Notes under the pieces: model-generated
Told to the model about the DNA's origin: nothing
Databases searched by the model: none
The model's input: the letters and a program-made list of their open reading frames with translations, nothing else
Shown: piece by piece, positions 1-8,300 of the stretch
Position numbering within the stretch: position 1 is the first letter of the stretch
Layout: each line of letters opens with the position of its first letter
Made by a program: the position numbers and the translations under genes
Assembly: GCA_033763355.1 (NCBI GenBank)
Contig: JANRKT010000018.1
Coordinates: 1-18,823 of the forward strand
Direction: 5' to 3'
Source of the DNA: JANRKT01 sp033763355
GTDB lineage: Bacteria > Bacteroidota > Bacteroidia > Chitinophagales > Chitinophagaceae
DNA: 18,823 nt

Positions 1-459
1 TGAAAACCCGGCGCCGAAACCCGCTGCAAGATTGGTGCTTTCATTTATGCCAATATGATAAGCATAAGTTGCAGCAGAATAAAAACGGTTGATATAACCT
101 GTTTTGTAATTAACTACCTGCAAACCGATGCCATGATGCGGTTCTGATGCCGTATAATCTTCCCAGTATTGTTTCCCCCTCGGGTTCTCCCCCTTCAGTT
201 CATAAGATGTAGCCGTGCCTTTGAAATCTTTTTTACCAATGGGGCCATGAACAGTAAGATAAAATGTTTGCGGGGCGCCGGGTATGCCCACCCACTGGTT
301 GCGTATGCCTGCCTTTACATCAATATAATTTTCAATACCGCTGATGGCGGGGTTTACAATATAATTGTTCATGATGTATTGCGTATAATGCGGCCTTTGC
401 TGGGCATGTGCTGCATACATTACAAACATTAAACAAATACCGGAATAAATTCTTTTCAT
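1..459 (-). CDS. PorP/SprF-family type IX secretion membrane protein, 3' end cut off
   Basis: The frame is open for 153 codons from the ATG at 459 to the left edge, so the C-terminus lies outside the window. The protein starts with a signal peptide (MKRIYSGICL...) ending near AHAQQ. It continues with PHYTQYIMNNYIVNPAISGI, the hallmark N-terminus of PorP/SprF proteins (outer-membrane beta-barrels of about 300 residues), then QWVGIPGAPQTF and HHGIGLQV, also typical. In this family the protein helps secrete or hold a particular type B (CHU_C) surface protein. Its start is only 10 bp beyond the stop of the 1455-aa CHU_C protein, so the two are almost certainly cotranscribed and probably cognate. 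The family is well supported by what is visible; the specific partnership is inferred from position. Confidence 0.9.
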   Translation of the reverse strand, partial: MKRIYSGICLMFVMYAAHAQQRPHYTQYIMNNYIVNPAISGIENYIDVKAGIRNQWVGIPGAPQTFYLTVHGPIGKKDFKGTATSYELKGENPRGKQYWEDYTASEPHHGIGLQVVNYKTGYINRFYSAATYAYHIGINESTNLAAGFGAGFS

Positions 460-469
460 GGCTTGCGCT

Positions 470-3400
470 TTATCTTAGTATGGTAACATAACCTGTTATC
501 TTGTTGCGGCCATTCTTAGGATCAATTACGTAATAATAAGTGCCAACGGGTAAAGGCCTGCCGTTGGAGGTCCCATCCCACTGGTTGTTGTAATTAAATG
601 CACGAAACAACAATTGCCCCTGCGGATTATATACTTCTAAAATGTTTCCGGGGTATGAATTGAGAAACTGTATCTCCCACCTGTCGTTGTACCCATCGCC
701 ATTGGGTGTAAAGGTATTGGGAACAACCGGTGTTTTCAGCACTTTTATAAATACCTGGTCTGATGCTTTACAGCCTTCCGGCGTTTGCACAGTGAGGATA
801 TAAGTAATATCTTCTTTAGGTGAAGCTTTCGGGTTAAGTACGGTTGGGTTATCAAGACCAGTTGGAGGTGCCCATTGGTAAGACACTGCATTTCCCCCGG
901 CCGATGCATTGATTGTGATAAAACCGCCTTCGAGTATAACCCTGTCAGGCCCTGCATCTGCACGTGGAGTAGGGTTAACTCTTATGGATTGCTCTTTAAA
1001 TGCGGAACAACCATTGCCGGCATTGAATGTGTATCTTATCACATGGGTTCCTGTTCCTGCTGCGGCCGGGTTAAATATGCCGGCAGCATCAATTGCTATA
1101 CCGCTGAAAATTCCGCTGCCTGCAAGACCGCTTGCTTCTTTTGCCTGGGTAACTGCAAAAGGAACAGCCTCATTGCACACATCAGTCAAAGCGCTGAACT
1201 GAATATCAGGCATGGCATTAACACTGATTGTTTTTGAAACTGAACTGATACAGCTGATGCCTGAGTATGCAATGTACCGTATGTGAAATGTACGGATAGC
1301 CGGTGCGGAAAAATCAGGATATTTAAAACTGTATTCTTTACCGTAAGACGGGTCGTCGTCAATTGTTTTGCTGATGGGGTCATTGTTATAATCCCAGTAA
1401 ATTTCCACACGTGTAATTTTCCCGAAGTTAACGGCAGATGTATTCCTGATAACAACTTCCCGGTTACTGCAGAGTTTGTTTTCATCATTTATGGTAAAAT
1501 CAGCTTTAGGCCGGTCTCCATTAACAGTAAATGGTTTTGAAACGGTGCTGATGCACCCGTCTTTGGAAGTTACCATTAAAGAAACCGTATAATTTCCAGT
1601 TGCATTGTATTTGTGCACGGCGTGGCGCTGTATTGTTGAGCCGCCGTCGCTGAAAGTCCAGAGGAATGAAAACTGGTTTTCCGAACCATCTGCAATGCTG
1701 CTGCTGTTAACAAACTGTGCTGAAGCGTCGCTAAGGCAAACTTCGGGCAAAATAAAATCAGCCACAGGCAAGGGATTAACTTTAACCTGCTTTGTATATG
1801 CAACGCTTCTGCAACCCTTGTCTGTTTCTACTGTTAATGTTACATTATAAGTTCCATGTACCAGATAAGAATGTTTAAACAGTGTACCGGAAGTTTTTAC
1901 ATCAGATGTGCCGTCTCCAAAATCCCATGACCATTTTACTATGGTTCCTGCACCGGCCACAGAAGCATCTGTGAAAGCAATGTCTTTTGTTTCGCAGGAA
2001 GGAACAGAAGTGGTGAAATAAGGTATGGGCAGGGGCCTTACAATAAATGTTGCCGCCATTGTATCAGAATTACAACCTGAAGGCGCAATACCAAAAACCC
2101 TTACCGTTTTATTTCCCGCAGTTGCCGGTACAAACTTATAAGCTATGGTTTGTGTGCCGGGTGTGATATTATTGTAAATAACCGGGAAGCCATTTCCATC
2201 TGTATCAACATGAATACTGGTAAACGGGGTTCCGTCATTGCCTGATACATTCAGGGTTATTATTGCAGTATCCCCAAAACAAATTTCAGCAGGAAGAGTA
2301 AATGATGCTTTCGGCTGGGGTATAATTGTATTTACCTGTTTAATTGTATCAGCTGTGCAGCCATACACTGAAGTAACGGTGAGCTTCACATCATAAGGAC
2401 CTGTTCCGGAATAATAATGAACGCCATCTTTAAGCAAAGACGTATTGGGGTTTGCCGCATTTGCATTCGGGTCACCAAAATTCCATAAATAAGTAAACTG
2501 GCTTTCTGTTCCATCACTGATGGATGACAAGTTTGTATAGTTTGCCAAACCACCCGGTAAGCAAATATTGCCAAAACCAAAATCAGCAGCAGGCTCCGGC
2601 CTTATAGTAATGTCCCGGCTGTACAAAGGACTCTCACAACCGGTATTGGTTACAGCTTTTAAGCTTACAGTATAATTACCGGCATTTGTATAGGTATGGG
2701 TCCTTGAAACACCGGTTTGTAATGTATCTTTTGCGCCATCGCCATAATCCCAATACCACATGGTTATAGTGGCGCCGTTATCAACAGTTGTGTTGGTAAA
2801 TGTAACCGGCCCGTTTATACAAAGCGGTGCTGATGTTGTAAAAGCAGGTGAAGGCGTTGCTGAAAGCACAATCGTTTTTTTAGCTGTATCAGAAAGGCAG
2901 CCCACATCAGTTATTACTGCAAGTTTAACATTGTAATTGCCCGGGTTGAGGAATTTGTGTGCCGGGTTTTTTATATCACTTACCTGGCCATCATCAAAAT
3001 TCCAATGCCAGCGGATAACAGGCCGGCCGGCGCTTTGAGTGGTGGCATCAAAAAAATGAACAGAATCCGCAAGGCATCCGTTGCTGGTAAAATTAAAATC
3101 TGCAACCGGCGGATCAAAAACCTGTAATTCGTATTCAATATCCTGTTCGCCACTGCAGCCATCTGCAGTTGGGTTAATGGCAACAACCGTAACAGGATAA
3201 GTTCCCGTATTGGCAATGGTATAAGAACGGTTGAGTTTATAACGGTATAAAGTTTTTCCGTCAACCACCCAGCTTGAGTCATACACCGGGCTGTTTAGTG
3301 TAGTATCGGGGAACAAACCATTAAACTTCCAGGTGATCTTTAAGGGCTCGTAAGGAAATACCATTGAAAAAGTAAACGGTGAATTTTTACAACCAGCGGG

Positions 3401-4837
3401 GAAATTAACTGTGCCATAAACATTATTAACGAGAACATACTGGTACAGGTCACGCAGGTTGGTGCCGGCAGAATAACCATAAGACTCAACCGGTGCAAAA
3501 CCATATGCAATTGCATTAAAACCGGAATCGCATTTTACACGATGCGCCCCTTGTGTTACTGATATCTGTGCATAAGCAAATGCGGGGTCCTGAGGTACAG
3601 GCTGAAAATTGGTGAAGGGAACCCCATCAATACGGAAACTATTATAAACAGCCGGATCATTTTTCAAAACCACATTAAGGTAGTGAAGGTTGGTTCCGGG
3701 GTTTACCAATTGCATAGATTGCAGTGTAACATCGCTGATGGTTTGCTCAACCGGGTTAACATAAATCATCTCCGGGTCGCCATAACCTGTATTCTCCGCA
3801 CATTGCTGTGTAGAAAAATACTGTGATACAAGAATGGGCTTATCAGACTCTATTACATTGGTGGTTGTTCCTGAAAACTCATAATAAAAATTGCTGGTAT
3901 AGCTCCCATTGGGTATTACTGTGCCATTTAATGTTACCGTGGCTAATGCATCCGGCCTTATGATCCTGTAATAGTTTAAAGGTCTTGTAGCGCTGGGCGC
4001 TGTTACATACTTCCTGCCCCAGGTGGTTACAGGATATATCTGCTGGATAAAGTTATCTGAACTTCCCCCGTCGCATGGCAAAGATATTTTTCCGCTGCCG
4101 CAGAATACGGCAATCTTTTTACAGCCATTCAGGCCCGTTGCAACAGAACGTATCCTTGAACCGGTAAGGTCAGTGAGTGAAAGTACATTATATACCTGCC
4201 CTTTCTGAAGGTTAACCGTATAGGTATTGCCCGCCATCCATCCTCCGGCTGTAGTGGTTGAAGGTGTTATTTCAACTGTAGTGTTATCATCTGTGGCCAC
4301 AACAAAAAACCAACTGTATGCAAGCCCCGCTTCATTTGACTGCTGGGTATAATTTACAGAGTAATATTCCCTGCCCAGTGTATTGGTAGGTAAGCAAAGC
4401 GTAGAACCTGAAACAGCGGAATTATAAATGTGTGCATAAGCAACAACCGGCCTGTCGGCTTTAATGTGTATGCCTTTATTTGAAAGTCCCTCCTGGTTAA
4501 GGCGTGCATCGTAAACACCTGTCTTCGGTATCAGCACTTCATAGACCTGGTTTGCTGTTACTGCAAACGGTGTGCTCCAGCCCAATCCCGGAATTTCCAC
4601 TACCCCTGATGTGTTCACATCCGAAGTAATGTAAATCTTCATGTCCTGTGTATTGAACAGCGTACCGGCATTGTGCATCCTCACGTGGTCGCCATAGCCA
4701 AGCCAGAAATCTTTGCCTTTATTGGAAAAATCCTGTGCAGAAAGGCAGTGTACAAATAACAGCAAAACCTGCAGCAGAAAAAAACTTCTCAGTTTTCTCC
4801 TGCAGATCCGGGATTGATATAAGGGTAAGCTAAACAT
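470..4837 (-). CDS. IgGFc-binding-like, PKD-repeat adhesin with T9SS type B (CHU_C) C-terminus
   Basis: A 1455-aa secreted protein. Residues 1-35 form a signal peptide ending LSAQD. Residues about 36-460 begin with NKGKDFWLGYGDH and resemble the IgGFc_binding N-terminal domain found in many Bacteroidota surface proteins. PKD-type beta-sandwiches follow at roughly 577-660 (WHWNFDDG), 662-747 (WYWDYGDG), 748-840, 936-1022 (WSWDFGDG), 1024-1106 and 1110-1207, with less regular repeats at 843-935, 1208-1288 and 1290-1368. The tail at about 1370-1455 holds VPNTFTPNGDGYNDRWEI and GTYYYVIDPKNGRNKITGYV, the gliding-motility-associated C-terminal (CHU_C, type B) sorting domain. Such tails direct T9SS export and surface attachment. 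Each PKD unit has a regularly placed cysteine (GCLSD, GCESP, GCTAD), usual for these repeats. The gene lies 73 bp after a type A-tailed protein and 10 bp before a PorP/SprF gene. Adhesion is inferred; the ligand is unknown. The protein looks complete. Confidence 0.93.
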   Translation of the reverse strand: MFSLPLYQSRICRRKLRSFFLLQVLLLFVHCLSAQDFSNKGKDFWLGYGDHVRMHNAGTLFNTQDMKIYITSDVNTSGVVEIPGLGWSTPFAVTANQVYEVLIPKTGVYDARLNQEGLSNKGIHIKADRPVVAYAHIYNSAVSGSTLCLPTNTLGREYYSVNYTQQSNEAGLAYSWFFVVATDDNTTVEITPSTTTAGGWMAGNTYTVNLQKGQVYNVLSLTDLTGSRIRSVATGLNGCKKIAVFCGSGKISLPCDGGSSDNFIQQIYPVTTWGRKYVTAPSATRPLNYYRIIRPDALATVTLNGTVIPNGSYTSNFYYEFSGTTTNVIESDKPILVSQYFSTQQCAENTGYGDPEMIYVNPVEQTISDVTLQSMQLVNPGTNLHYLNVVLKNDPAVYNSFRIDGVPFTNFQPVPQDPAFAYAQISVTQGAHRVKCDSGFNAIAYGFAPVESYGYSAGTNLRDLYQYVLVNNVYGTVNFPAGCKNSPFTFSMVFPYEPLKITWKFNGLFPDTTLNSPVYDSSWVVDGKTLYRYKLNRSYTIANTGTYPVTVVAINPTADGCSGEQDIEYELQVFDPPVADFNFTSNGCLADSVHFFDATTQSAGRPVIRWHWNFDDGQVSDIKNPAHKFLNPGNYNVKLAVITDVGCLSDTAKKTIVLSATPSPAFTTSAPLCINGPVTFTNTTVDNGATITMWYWDYGDGAKDTLQTGVSRTHTYTNAGNYTVSLKAVTNTGCESPLYSRDITIRPEPAADFGFGNICLPGGLANYTNLSSISDGTESQFTYLWNFGDPNANAANPNTSLLKDGVHYYSGTGPYDVKLTVTSVYGCTADTIKQVNTIIPQPKASFTLPAEICFGDTAIITLNVSGNDGTPFTSIHVDTDGNGFPVIYNNITPGTQTIAYKFVPATAGNKTVRVFGIAPSGCNSDTMAATFIVRPLPIPYFTTSVPSCETKDIAFTDASVAGAGTIVKWSWDFGDGTSDVKTSGTLFKHSYLVHGTYNVTLTVETDKGCRSVAYTKQVKVNPLPVADFILPEVCLSDASAQFVNSSSIADGSENQFSFLWTFSDGGSTIQRHAVHKYNATGNYTVSLMVTSKDGCISTVSKPFTVNGDRPKADFTINDENKLCSNREVVIRNTSAVNFGKITRVEIYWDYNNDPISKTIDDDPSYGKEYSFKYPDFSAPAIRTFHIRYIAYSGISCISSVSKTISVNAMPDIQFSALTDVCNEAVPFAVTQAKEASGLAGSGIFSGIAIDAAGIFNPAAAGTGTHVIRYTFNAGNGCSAFKEQSIRVNPTPRADAGPDRVILEGGFITINASAGGNAVSYQWAPPTGLDNPTVLNPKASPKEDITYILTVQTPEGCKASDQVFIKVLKTPVVPNTFTPNGDGYNDRWEIQFLNSYPGNILEVYNPQGQLLFRAFNYNNQWDGTSNGRPLPVGTYYYVIDPKNGRNKITGYVTILR

Positions 4838-4877
4838 CTGTACGGATACGACTTTTTACAGGGTTACATTTCTGCAC

Positions 4878-4906
4878 AAAATGATGCCAGGCGGTGCATC
4901 TTTTTT
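4878..4906. terminator. Weak hairpin between the type A- and type B-tailed genes
   Basis: A 5-bp stem (GATGC at 4883-4887, GCATC at 4896-4900) with an 8-nt loop is followed on the plus strand by six T and on the minus strand by ATTTT. It sits in the 73-bp gap between two minus-strand genes. On the minus strand the U-tract is short and the stem weak, so at most it would attenuate read-through into the 1455-aa gene. It may be chance. Confidence 0.25.
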
Positions 4907-4910
4907 ATGC

Positions 4911-6308
4911 TTATTGTTTAACAATTTTCTGCTGGTCCATCAATTCACCTTCGGCCCACAATTCAATCATATACATGCCACGCATCAAACGGGATGCTTC
5001 ATTTACCTGCACCGCATTCAATCCCTGTTTCGCATCAATCCTGCTGGTGTACATAACCTGGCCGGCTGTGTTATAAATTCTCAGGTCAATTGCTTTTTTC
5101 TTATCGCTTTCAAACCTTAATTGTACAGGGCCCTGAAAAGGATTCGGGCTAAGCTGCATCTTCACCCCTTTTGCGTTGTCATTCAGGTTTACTTTCTTTA
5201 AAGCGGTATAAGTGAATTTGCCATCTATATCAACCTGCTTTAATCGGTACCATACCATATTACCATTTATATTACCAAGGCTGTAATCATTATACTGGTA
5301 TGATGCCCCGTTTGCTGCATCTTCTTTGGCAAACATCAGGGCTATTGGCTTAAATTCAGCCCCGTCTTCACTTCTTTGTATTTCGAAATAATTGTTATTG
5401 GTCTCTGTTTCGGTTTTCCAGTAAAGCGATACACCATTCTTATTCCTCATCGCAGAGAAATAACTCATCTTAACAGGCAGGCTCAGTTGCCTTGTGATAG
5501 TCCCTGAAAACTGGCAACCATCAGACTGACTGACCGCAATAGATTGCGCCAGTTCTGTTATTTCACCAGTGGATGCAGACATTTTTATAAACCTGTCTTG
5601 TATGGTGCCGCTGTTTTCTGCACTTCCGTATCCATAAATAAAAATCCCGTCAAAACCAATCAGGCTGCCAACTGAACGGGTTGAAGCTGCCCCTATCTTT
5701 AATGCCGACCCGGTTGTTTTGTTTATTTCGTACAAGCCGCCGGTTGTGCCGTTAATATCGTTAAACCAGCCGTACAGTTTCCGTGTAATAGGGTCAAACA
5801 GCAAATCGCCAAATGTATCCCCGCTTCCCAATACAAAAGATCCTGTTAACTGAACAGAGCCTTTATATACAGGTACCCCTGAGGTAAGATCAAGCTGGTA
5901 TATTATGCTGCTCCCTCCGGGTATCAGGTACATGATACCGCTGGTATCCACAACAGCGGTATTCCACCCGGAAACGGGAAGCTGCGGTATTGACCAGTTT
6001 TCAATATTACCATTGGCATGAAGCTTATAAACAACCCTTGATGAAGGCGTATGGCCCATGGCCCATATATATCCCCTGTAATAACCTGTGGCATTTAATA
6101 ATAACCCATTGTAAGTTCTTATATCAACAGGGCTGATAACGCCTTTACCGGGAAATGTGAGTTTTGTTAGTACCGTATTGCCATTAACCTGTCTGGTGAG
6201 ATAAAAACTGGTAGTGTCTTCAGCAAATGAACCGACCGTTGACTGGGCGAATGAAGTGGTGATGCCTATAATAAAGGCAAATACAGAAATTGTGAAATTC
6301 CTTTTCAT
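4911..6308 (-). CDS. Secreted propeller-like protein with T9SS type A sorting domain
   Basis: A 465-aa protein with a signal peptide at 1-22 (ends TSFAQS). Residues about 23-265 form repeated short beta-rich units (YKLHANGNIENW, IYQLDLTSGVPVYKG, LYEINKTTGSALKIG, FIKMSASTGEI), resembling the propeller-like DUF6923 type of domain. A linker with an FN3-like unit follows at about 277-378 (LPVKMSYFSAMRNKNGVSLY, FEIQRSEDG), the usual lead-in to T9SS tails. The type A sorting domain is at about 385-465: LSPNPFQGPVQL, IYNTAGQVM, GMYMIELW. It is therefore exported by T9SS and probably processed and attached to the surface or released. It is the first gene of the minus-strand run leading to the CHU_C adhesin and PorP/SprF. 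Its biochemical role is unknown; the start is taken at the ATG that gives a clean signal peptide. Confidence 0.87.
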   Translation of the reverse strand: MKRNFTISVFAFIIGITTSFAQSTVGSFAEDTTSFYLTRQVNGNTVLTKLTFPGKGVISPVDIRTYNGLLLNATGYYRGYIWAMGHTPSSRVVYKLHANGNIENWSIPQLPVSGWNTAVVDTSGIMYLIPGGSSIIYQLDLTSGVPVYKGSVQLTGSFVLGSGDTFGDLLFDPITRKLYGWFNDINGTTGGLYEINKTTGSALKIGAASTRSVGSLIGFDGIFIYGYGSAENSGTIQDRFIKMSASTGEITELAQSIAVSQSDGCQFSGTITRQLSLPVKMSYFSAMRNKNGVSLYWKTETETNNNYFEIQRSEDGAEFKPIALMFAKEDAANGASYQYNDYSLGNINGNMVWYRLKQVDIDGKFTYTALKKVNLNDNAKGVKMQLSPNPFQGPVQLRFESDKKKAIDLRIYNTAGQVMYTSRIDAKQGLNAVQVNEASRLMRGMYMIELWAEGELMDQQKIVKQ

Positions 6309-6492
6309 TTTCTTTTTTAGATTTAGAGGTGTCGTAAACGTGAAAAGGGATTCCGTAGGACTGGGGGTTCAATTCAAATGGAAAGTGGATGGGTTAAAAG
6401 GCTTTTGAGGAATATGTGAGGATTTTTATCCTGAACAAAACGTACGGGCAGATGCTAAAGTCTTCGTATTGCCTGGTACAGGATAGACAGTA

Positions 6493-6523
6493 CAAATATA
6501 AATCGGGTTTTCACGGCTGGCAA
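6493..6523 (-). promoter_or_regulatory. Candidate Bacteroidota promoter for the T9SS surface-protein operon
   Basis: Read on the minus strand, TTG (preceded by A; complement of 6521-6523) is followed after 20 nt by TATATTTG (complement of 6493-6500). This is an exact match to the Bacteroidota -7 element TAnnTTTG and a 3-of-4 match to the -33 element TTTG at the expected spacing. It would start transcription near 6486 and give a leader of roughly 175 nt before the ATG at 6308. No convincing riboswitch or long hairpin is seen in that leader, only AGGAT/ATCCT with a 4-nt loop. Confidence 0.5.
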
Positions 6524-6563
6524 TAGTAAAACTACTAATGACTGATTGCTTAATGGATTTCTT

Positions 6564-7172
6564 CTATTGGCTTAAAATCTTTTTTGCATTCCTTCCCTCG
6601 CAAAACAAAAGGTCTATAATACTGACGTTGGGCTGAAACCCTATCTTGTTTACAAACACCTGTGAATAAACTGGATACTCAGACGGGTTAACGTTAACAT
6701 AAGTTGCAGGCCGGATGGTATTTCTTATATCTTTTAAATCCTCAATTGGAGGGAGAGCAGATATTGTTTCAACAGTGCAGGTAAGCCCCAGGCCCTCTAC
6801 TATCCAATGGAAAAGCTCAATATTCCAGTCAAAAAGAAACTCATATTGTGTATTATAAAACCCGGCCAGTCCATCTTCATAAAACTCAAACCAGGGGGAG
6901 CGGTTGTATGCAGATGTAATGGCACGCCAGTGACGTAATTGCCACTTCTCCCCATTAAAAATCCTTACATCTTTCATCGGCTTGTTTTGCTGCCTGCCGC
7001 CTTCCACCGGAACACTCAGGTGTATCAAACCATTTGCAGATGGGATTATAGAACGGTTGCGAAAACTCATTTTTTTATATTCATCGTATAGATAAAATGC
7101 AACATGCGTTTCAGCTATTAAATTTTTAAATACACTAATTGGCGGTAAATATTGGCTTTCAGCTAACAACAT
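6564..7172 (-). CDS. WbqC-family protein
   Basis: A 202-aa soluble protein with no signal peptide. It opens with LLAESQYLPPISVFKNLI and continues with HVAFYLYDEYKKMSFRNRS, LIHLSVPVEGG, WQLRHWRAITSAYNRSPWFE and YNTQYEFLFDWN. These are the recurring blocks of the WbqC family (Pfam WbqC), and the length is normal. Members appear in O-antigen and glycan clusters as well as alone in many Bacteroidota; some are proposed to take part in amino-sugar or glycolipid synthesis, but the reaction is not firmly known. Here it stands alone, 255 bp from the next start and 416 bp from the previous coding relic, with no glycan-synthesis neighbour, so context does not help. It appears intact. Confidence 0.85.
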   Translation of the reverse strand: MLLAESQYLPPISVFKNLIAETHVAFYLYDEYKKMSFRNRSIIPSANGLIHLSVPVEGGRQQNKPMKDVRIFNGEKWQLRHWRAITSAYNRSPWFEFYEDGLAGFYNTQYEFLFDWNIELFHWIVEGLGLTCTVETISALPPIEDLKDIRNTIRPATYVNVNPSEYPVYSQVFVNKIGFQPNVSIIDLLFCEGRNAKKILSQ

Positions 7173-7588
7173 TTGTATTTAGTAATTTTTAAAGTTCCTT
7201 CCAGTTAATAACAAATTTGAGGTAAACACGCGGCTTATTCATCATTTAAATTGAATTAAAAATTGCATACACTTTACATAATACATTCATAATGAGTTTT
7301 TATTAACCAATAGATAAAGCCAATGAATTTGTCTTTGGAATTTTTTATAGAAAACAACTTTTCATCTAATAATCTTAGTACTGTTATCAGGCGAATTTCT
7401 GCAAATTTCTGTTGCAATTTTTAATGCGCTTTAAGAAAATGATAATGGGCTATTGCGTTGATTCAGCTCTCCCCTACCAGGGTATTAAATAAATACAATT
7501 GCCCCAGGCACATGCTTTTTTAAACCATGGTATCTTCTAACCGGTATAAGAAAAGTTCAATTGAATTATATTAAGCCAGTGTGCAGCA
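7173..7588. other. Gene-free AT-rich stretch upstream of the WbqC gene
   Basis: I see no ORF with protein-like composition, no tRNA-like fold and no TAnnTTTG element on either strand in these 416 bp. The WbqC start (ATG ending at 7172) must be served from here, but no consensus promoter is recognisable. The only structure noted is an imperfect inverted repeat at 7475-7532. Confidence 0.5.
7475..7532. repeat. Imperfect inverted repeat
   Basis: TACCAGGGTATTAAA (7475-7489) pairs with TTTAAACCATGGTA (7519-7532) apart from one mismatch and one unpaired base, across a 29-nt loop. It lies about 60 bp beyond the 3' end of the broken cytochrome/FG-GAP gene. It could be a weak transcript end or a regulatory site, but there is no clean U-tract, and in such AT-rich DNA it may be chance. 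Confidence 0.25.
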
Positions 7589-8211
7589 TCATTTAGCCGT
7601 ATTTTTCAGGAAAATAAAGCTTGCTCCCCTCGTCCAGTCAACTGAAGGCTGCATCAAAACAGGGCCATAAGTAAAATTGTCCAGCAGCAACCTGCGGAAC
7701 GGGCCGCTCATATCAATTTTTACATACGAACTTGTTGGAAATGACACTTTAAAAGGATGTGCCTGCATCCGGAAACCGGGCAATCCCAGCCTTACAGCCA
7801 TATTATGTTCAGGCTGATTAAGGCTGTCTGGCGCAGTAACGGTGTAATAGTCAATTATACTTTGCCATTCATCCGGGTTAAGCAGGGATTTGGAAGGATA
7901 AAACCCGTATCAAGATAAACATCTGTTCTACCGGAAGGATAATTGCGGTTGTGATGTGCAAAAACCCCAAGAAATGGCCCCATTACCGGCAACACCCCTT
8001 CAGTCCATGTCTGGGCATCAAGCAATGAAGGGTCTGGTAACATATGATAGTTCTGGCAATACTGTTTTGCAAGTTTTTCGCCCTTTTTAATAGCTGAAAC
8101 TGATGCTTCAGGCCCTGATTTATCTCCTTTGTAATTTTTGCAGGAAAAGAAAACACCCAGCGCTGCAAGGAAAGTTAATATCAGCGTAATGATGATCTTT
8201 AACCTGAACAT
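7589..8211 (-). pseudogene. Broken cytochrome-c/FG-GAP (VCBS) lipoprotein with an internal deletion
   Basis: The start (MFRLKIIITLIL... FFSCKN) is a lipoprotein signal peptide with Cys at residue 24. Next comes GEKLAKQYCQNYHMLPDPSL; intact relatives carry CxxCH here, so the haem-binding Cys is replaced by Tyr. The frame ends at 7855 as GFILPNPCLTRMNGKV, but adding one T to the T4 run at 7900-7903 gives GFYPSKSLLNPDEWQSIIDY and reads on in the second frame to 7589, evidence of a 1-nt loss. After SYVKIDMSGPF the text jumps to RLLLDNFTYGPVLMQPSVDW and ends FLKNTAK, which I recognise as the extreme C-terminus of such proteins (NF.FGP....VDW.. GPPF..L.NT). The central FG-GAP region, expected to be roughly 300 residues, is absent, with the junction near 7690-7710. 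It follows the 1191-aa FG-GAP lipoprotein by 89 bp, an often-seen pairing. A functional product is unlikely. Confidence 0.82.
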
Positions 8212-8267
8212 AATACTTTTTAAAATCCACGCCTTAACCGGACGTTATTATTGCAAACCAGGCGCTG

Positions 8268-8275
8268 CAAATTTA
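8268..8275 (-). promoter_or_regulatory. Possible -7 promoter element before the broken lipoprotein gene
   Basis: Read on the minus strand the site is TAAATTTG, an exact TAnnTTTG match, lying 56 bp before the ATG at 8211 and just after the stop of the 1191-aa gene. The -33 position shows only TGG at a 22-nt spacing, so this is a weak call. A single 8-mer of this kind can arise by chance in AT-rich DNA. Confidence 0.25.
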
Positions 8276-8300
8276 ATTATTGGGATTTCCCGGTTTTCCA

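Noticed and set aside
169..432. Plus-strand 87-codon open frame near the left edge.
   Set aside because: It is antisense to the PorP/SprF reading frame, which is convincing over all 153 codons.
875..1237. Plus-strand open frames inside the 1455-aa adhesin gene (also 909-1202, 1283-1540, 1605-1850, 4023-4208).
   Set aside because: They lie antisense to a clearly coding, domain-rich frame and show no recognisable domain; they are mirror frames.
6309..6480. Riboswitch or structured leader in the predicted 5' leader of the T9SS operon.
   Set aside because: Only an AGGAT/ATCCT mini-hairpin was found; no known riboswitch core is recognisable.
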